Both the position numbers and the translations under genes were made by a program. A stretch of DNA of 8,422 bases from Candidatus Kuenenia stuttgartensis (GTDB lineage: Bacteria > Bacteroidota > Bacteroidia > Flavobacteriales_D > Crocinitomicaceae). Position 1 is the stretch's first letter, and the number at the start of each line of letters is the position of its first letter. The notes beneath the pieces were generated by a model, which saw nothing but the letters and a program-made list of their open reading frames with translations, had not been told where the DNA came from and searched no databases. The DNA is taken from NCBI GenBank assembly GCA_943326025.2, contig CALPRR020000103.1, positions 1 to 8,422 on the forward strand, read 5' to 3'. This document shows positions 5,906 to 8,422 of this stretch, piece after piece.

Positions 5906-7543
5906 TTATTTATTTAAAATTTCTAAAATCGGTTCGCCTGTTGTTGCATTAGGTTTTTGGAGATTCAAAATATGGGTTAAAGTAGCTGAAATATCAATAA
6001 TATTTATTCTCCTAAAAATATCTTGTTTTTTAATATTTTTACCATACCAAATTAAAGGTACATGAGAATCATAATTAAAAGCCGAACCATGACTAGTACC
6101 TCTTCTACTTTCATCTGTATCCTTTGTAATTGTCAAATAACCAGGTTCTAGTATATAAATAATCTCACCACTTTCTTTAGAATTATAACCCAATCGAATC
6201 ATATCCCCCCAAATTGAGCCATTGTTATTAGAATTAAAATGTTCAGTTGTGTATACCGCCTTAACTTCATCCCAACTTCTTATTTCATCTGCAATAAAAC
6301 GCTCAACTAAAAATGATTCGATATTTAACACAGACATTGTTTCTTGATCTAAATAAATATTATTATTCATTGATTTCAAAATTAAATCAGCACCAAAACG
6401 AGCTTTAACTTTATCATTCAGTTCAAGCATTTTAGAATCTTTTACTAAATAACCACCTGGTAGTTTATTATCTACCAAATATTGAGGTACTGGAACAACT
6501 GCATGATCAGCGGTTAAAAACAAAACGAAATTATCCTTACCTACTTTTTTATCAAGTTCAGATAATAATCGAGCAATTTCTAAATCCAATCGAATATAAA
6601 TATCTTCTAGTTCTACTGAATAAGGTCCAAACATATGTCCAGCGATATCTGGTGTTGAATAACTTAAACACAACATATCAGTTTGATTATCTTGACCTAA
6701 CATTTCATTATATAGTGATTCAATTGCAAAATTTGTTAAATAAGTATTTGCAAAAGGGGTAAAAGTAAAATATTCATAATTCTCTTTACCATCACATATT
6801 TCTTTTAAATTATAAGGAAAAGTTGCTGATTTTATTTCAGTAATAGGTTCTTCATAAATAGAAGTATCTGATCCACTTTCTTTGTAAGTTGAAATCTCAT
6901 AATAAGTATTCCAAGTTTTACTCAAACAATTTTTAGGATAATTTAATTCATTAAATGATTGAACCCAAAATGGTAATTGCTCTTTATAAAATGTACTAGT
7001 AACAAATTTACCTTGAGAATAATCAAACCAATAAGAACCATTTGATAAATGACCACCTGGTAAAATTGCGCCTCTATCTTTAATAGACATCGAAATAACT
7101 TTTGCATTAGGATACGTCAATTTTAATTGATCTGTGATTGTATTTGATTTTAAATTTATTGGAGAACACTTCCCTTCTTCTGAATCTGTTCCGACACCTA
7201 TAACCGTTGAATCATCAACACAATTGATAGTTTTACCAGTGTTTCTATCATACCAATCGTTTGCAACTATCCCATGATTATTTGGAGTTGTACCTGTATA
7301 AATAGAAGCGTGACCAGGACCAGTAAAAGTAGGAACATAATTATATTGAGCATTACGACAATGACTACCTTTTTTCATTAATTTCAGAAATCCATTTTCA
7401 GAAAATTTTTCTTTGTATCTGAATAAATATTCATAACACATTTGATCAACGACAATTCCAACAACTAATTTTGGTTGTTTTTTCGTTTGTGAAAAAAGCA
7501 TTGTTAAATTGAGTACAAATATAATCAGAAGATATTTTTTCAT
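5906..7543 (-). CDS. pafA: PafA-like alkaline phosphatase
   Basis: This complete 545-aa exported phosphomonoesterase belongs to the alkaline phosphatase superfamily and resembles PafA of Elizabethkingia. It releases phosphate from organic phosphomonoesters outside the cytoplasm. A signal peptide is clear: MKKY, hydrophobic LLIIFVLNLTMLFS, then polar QTKKQP. Catalytic residues by comparison with remembered PafA positions are the Zn ligand D33, nucleophile T74 (TFTGPGH), N95 (ANDWYD), K155 and R157 (SIKDRG), Zn ligands D299 and H303 (TPDIAGH), D346 and H347 (LTADHA), and H485 (RGTSHG). K155-x-R157 is typical of PafA monoesterases and separates them from NPP diesterases. Nothing essential is missing and the length is usual for the family. 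It stands alone between a terminator and a 163-nt gap, so it is not part of the metal operon, although the enzyme itself needs zinc. No Pho-box-like repeat was recognised upstream. Confidence 0.93.
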   Translation of the reverse strand: MKKYLLIIFVLNLTMLFSQTKKQPKLVVGIVVDQMCYEYLFRYKEKFSENGFLKLMKKGSHCRNAQYNYVPTFTGPGHASIYTGTTPNNHGIVANDWYDRNTGKTINCVDDSTVIGVGTDSEEGKCSPINLKSNTITDQLKLTYPNAKVISMSIKDRGAILPGGHLSNGSYWFDYSQGKFVTSTFYKEQLPFWVQSFNELNYPKNCLSKTWNTYYEISTYKESGSDTSIYEEPITEIKSATFPYNLKEICDGKENYEYFTFTPFANTYLTNFAIESLYNEMLGQDNQTDMLCLSYSTPDIAGHMFGPYSVELEDIYIRLDLEIARLLSELDKKVGKDNFVLFLTADHAVVPVPQYLVDNKLPGGYLVKDSKMLELNDKVKARFGADLILKSMNNNIYLDQETMSVLNIESFLVERFIADEIRSWDEVKAVYTTEHFNSNNNGSIWGDMIRLGYNSKESGEIIYILEPGYLTITKDTDESRRGTSHGSAFNYDSHVPLIWYGKNIKKQDIFRRINIIDISATLTHILNLQKPNATTGEPILEILNK

Positions 7544-7706
7544 TTTTCTTGAAATTTTAATTTAATAATAAACTCCATATTTTTCTATAAATATAATGAA
7601 GTAATTAAAAAACTAAATAACAAATAATTAAATCTCCCCCGAAATAATTCGCGATTTTCTAGTGTCTTTACAATTAACAATATAACTCTATTATACTTAA
7701 ATCATG
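7544..7706. other. Intergenic gap without recognised elements
   Basis: These 163 bases separate the secreted-protein gene from the phosphatase gene. The gap is AT-rich with a single CCCCC run (7636-7640). I found neither an exact TAnnTTTG box nor a convincing terminator here, so whether the phosphatase has its own promoter in the gap is open. Confidence 0.5.
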
Positions 7707-7958
7707 TTAATGTAGTATTACTATTTTCATTGGTACAGCTGAATAGGTTTCATTAATAACGTTCAATGTATAAATACCTTGAGGTAAAAAAACTGTATCT
7801 AAATGAATCTTGTTTGTTGATTCTTCTATTAATTTACTTAACATTATTTTACCAGATTGATCTATTAATTCAACTTTTCCATTGTTTAATACCGAAGAAA
7901 AACTAATCGTTAGATTTGAATTTGTTGGATTAGGAAATGTTTTTATTTCAATATTTTT
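7707..7958 (-). other. Type IX secretion C-terminal sorting domain (Por_Secre_tail type)
   Basis: The last ~82 residues show the type A sorting-domain pattern: IKTFPNPTNSNLTISF, then VELIDQSGKIML, and near the end LPQGIYTLNV followed by MKIVILH. This domain targets passengers through the T9SS outer-membrane pore and is usually cleaved off by PorU. It is one of the strongest Bacteroidota markers in the window. Confidence 0.9.
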
Positions 7959-8422
7959 TGAATCAACTCCATTTGTAGGAGGTGGGGTTAAGTTATACAA
8001 AACTTGAAAATCATCAAAATAAAACCCATCTTTTTCAACTCCTCCATCAGATTTTAATTGAAATCTAACTTTAATGTTTTGTCCAATATAATCACTTAAA
8101 TTAATCTCTTCTTTCACCCAACTTGTTTGAATTCCTTCATAAACAGGTTGTAAATTTGCTTGAACACTTCCATTTCCACTTGTACCTTGAACAGTATACT
8201 TTCCACATTGAGCATTCCAAGTTAAACCATTATCGTTTGACACTTGAAATTGACACATATCAAAATCAGTTTCAATATCCCATTTTGCAAAATAAGTTAC
8301 CATTGCATCAGTTGCTTGAGACAAATCAATAGTATTAGAAAATGTATATATTTTATTAGCATTACTGATATAATTTCCTGATGGACTATCTGTAAAAGAA
8401 TTAGACGCTGAATAAAAATCAG
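7707..8422 (-). CDS. Secreted protein with T9SS C-terminal sorting domain, 5'-truncated by the window edge
   Basis: The reading frame is open to the right edge, and at least 237 C-terminal residues are visible. A TTG at 8324-8322 is an internal Leu codon rather than a start: upstream codons continue sensibly (for example SFTDSPSGNYISNANKIYTF). The visible part holds a beta-sandwich, jelly-roll-like domain with the pattern IDLSQATDAMVTYFAKWDIE, SNDNGLTWN, WVKEEINLSDYIGQNIKVRF and GFYFDDFQV. This is often found beside peptidase domains (immune inhibitor A-like or M14) in Bacteroidota. A short PPPTNG linker leads to the sorting domain. The missing N-terminus may carry a signal peptide and an enzyme domain, but this is inference. 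The protein should be exported by Sec and then by the type IX system, ending on the cell surface or outside. Confidence 0.88.
   Translation of the reverse strand, partial: DFYSASNSFTDSPSGNYISNANKIYTFSNTIDLSQATDAMVTYFAKWDIETDFDMCQFQVSNDNGLTWNAQCGKYTVQGTSGNGSVQANLQPVYEGIQTSWVKEEINLSDYIGQNIKVRFQLKSDGGVEKDGFYFDDFQVLYNLTPPPTNGVDSKNIEIKTFPNPTNSNLTISFSSVLNNGKVELIDQSGKIMLSKLIEESTNKIHLDTVFLPQGIYTLNVINETYSAVPMKIVILH

Noticed and set aside
7636..7651. Short inverted repeat CGAA-ATAA-TTCG beside CCCCC, considered as terminator of the secreted-protein gene
   Set aside because: The stem is only 4 bp and no T-run follows on the minus strand.
8322..8324. TTG as start codon of the T9SS protein
   Set aside because: The frame stays open upstream to the window edge with convincing protein sequence, so this is an internal leucine codon.
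8123..8332. Plus-strand open frame of 69 codons at the right end
   Set aside because: It is antisense to the T9SS protein and has low-complexity, His/Leu/Gln-rich composition typical of a reverse-strand shadow.

Overview
The window comes from a strongly AT-rich genome that looks like a Bacteroidota member, most likely class Flavobacteriia. Three things point there: promoters of the TAnnTTTG type without Shine-Dalgarno sequences, a PafA-type alkaline phosphatase, and a secreted protein with a type IX secretion (Por) C-terminal sorting domain. Every gene I can support lies on the minus strand, so transcription runs from high to low coordinates.

Layout from the right edge, in transcription order: (1) 7707-8422, the C-terminal part of a T9SS-secreted beta-sandwich protein whose N-terminus lies outside the window. 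(2) 5906-7543, a complete PafA-like phosphatase with its own intrinsic terminator (5871-5897). (3) 1322-5810, a tightly packed five-gene metal-uptake operon: a DtxR/MntR-family regulator, a TroA-like metal-binding lipoprotein, an ABC ATPase, a 424-aa permease fused at its C-terminus to a second DtxR-like module, and a second permease. Junctions are 4-nt overlaps or gaps of at most 5 nt. A perfect 15+15 bp palindrome (5834-5865) abuts the -7 box in front of the regulator gene and is the obvious operator. (4) 1107-1241, a well-formed Bacteroidota promoter followed about 55-60 nt later by a strong hairpin terminator, giving a candidate ~90-100 nt small RNA or attenuated leader. (5) 356-1090, a classical short-chain dehydrogenase/reductase. 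(6) 78-251, a 57-aa acidic protein ending in a CxxC motif, closed by a symmetrical terminator at 14-46.

How the parts work together: the lipoprotein should capture Mn, Fe or Zn in the periplasm, the two permeases and the ATPase import it, and the soluble regulator should shut off its own operon when metal is sufficient. The most unusual element is the fused permease. Its cytosolic tail keeps all six recognisable metal-ligand positions of the C-terminal part of the DtxR/MntR dimerisation module, but has a diverged DNA-recognition helix and no SH3-like domain. This suggests a membrane-anchored metal sensor that either feeds back on transport or binds DNA from the membrane. No tRNA, rRNA, CRISPR array, insertion sequence or attachment site was seen, and no gene-free stretch exceeds 300 bases.
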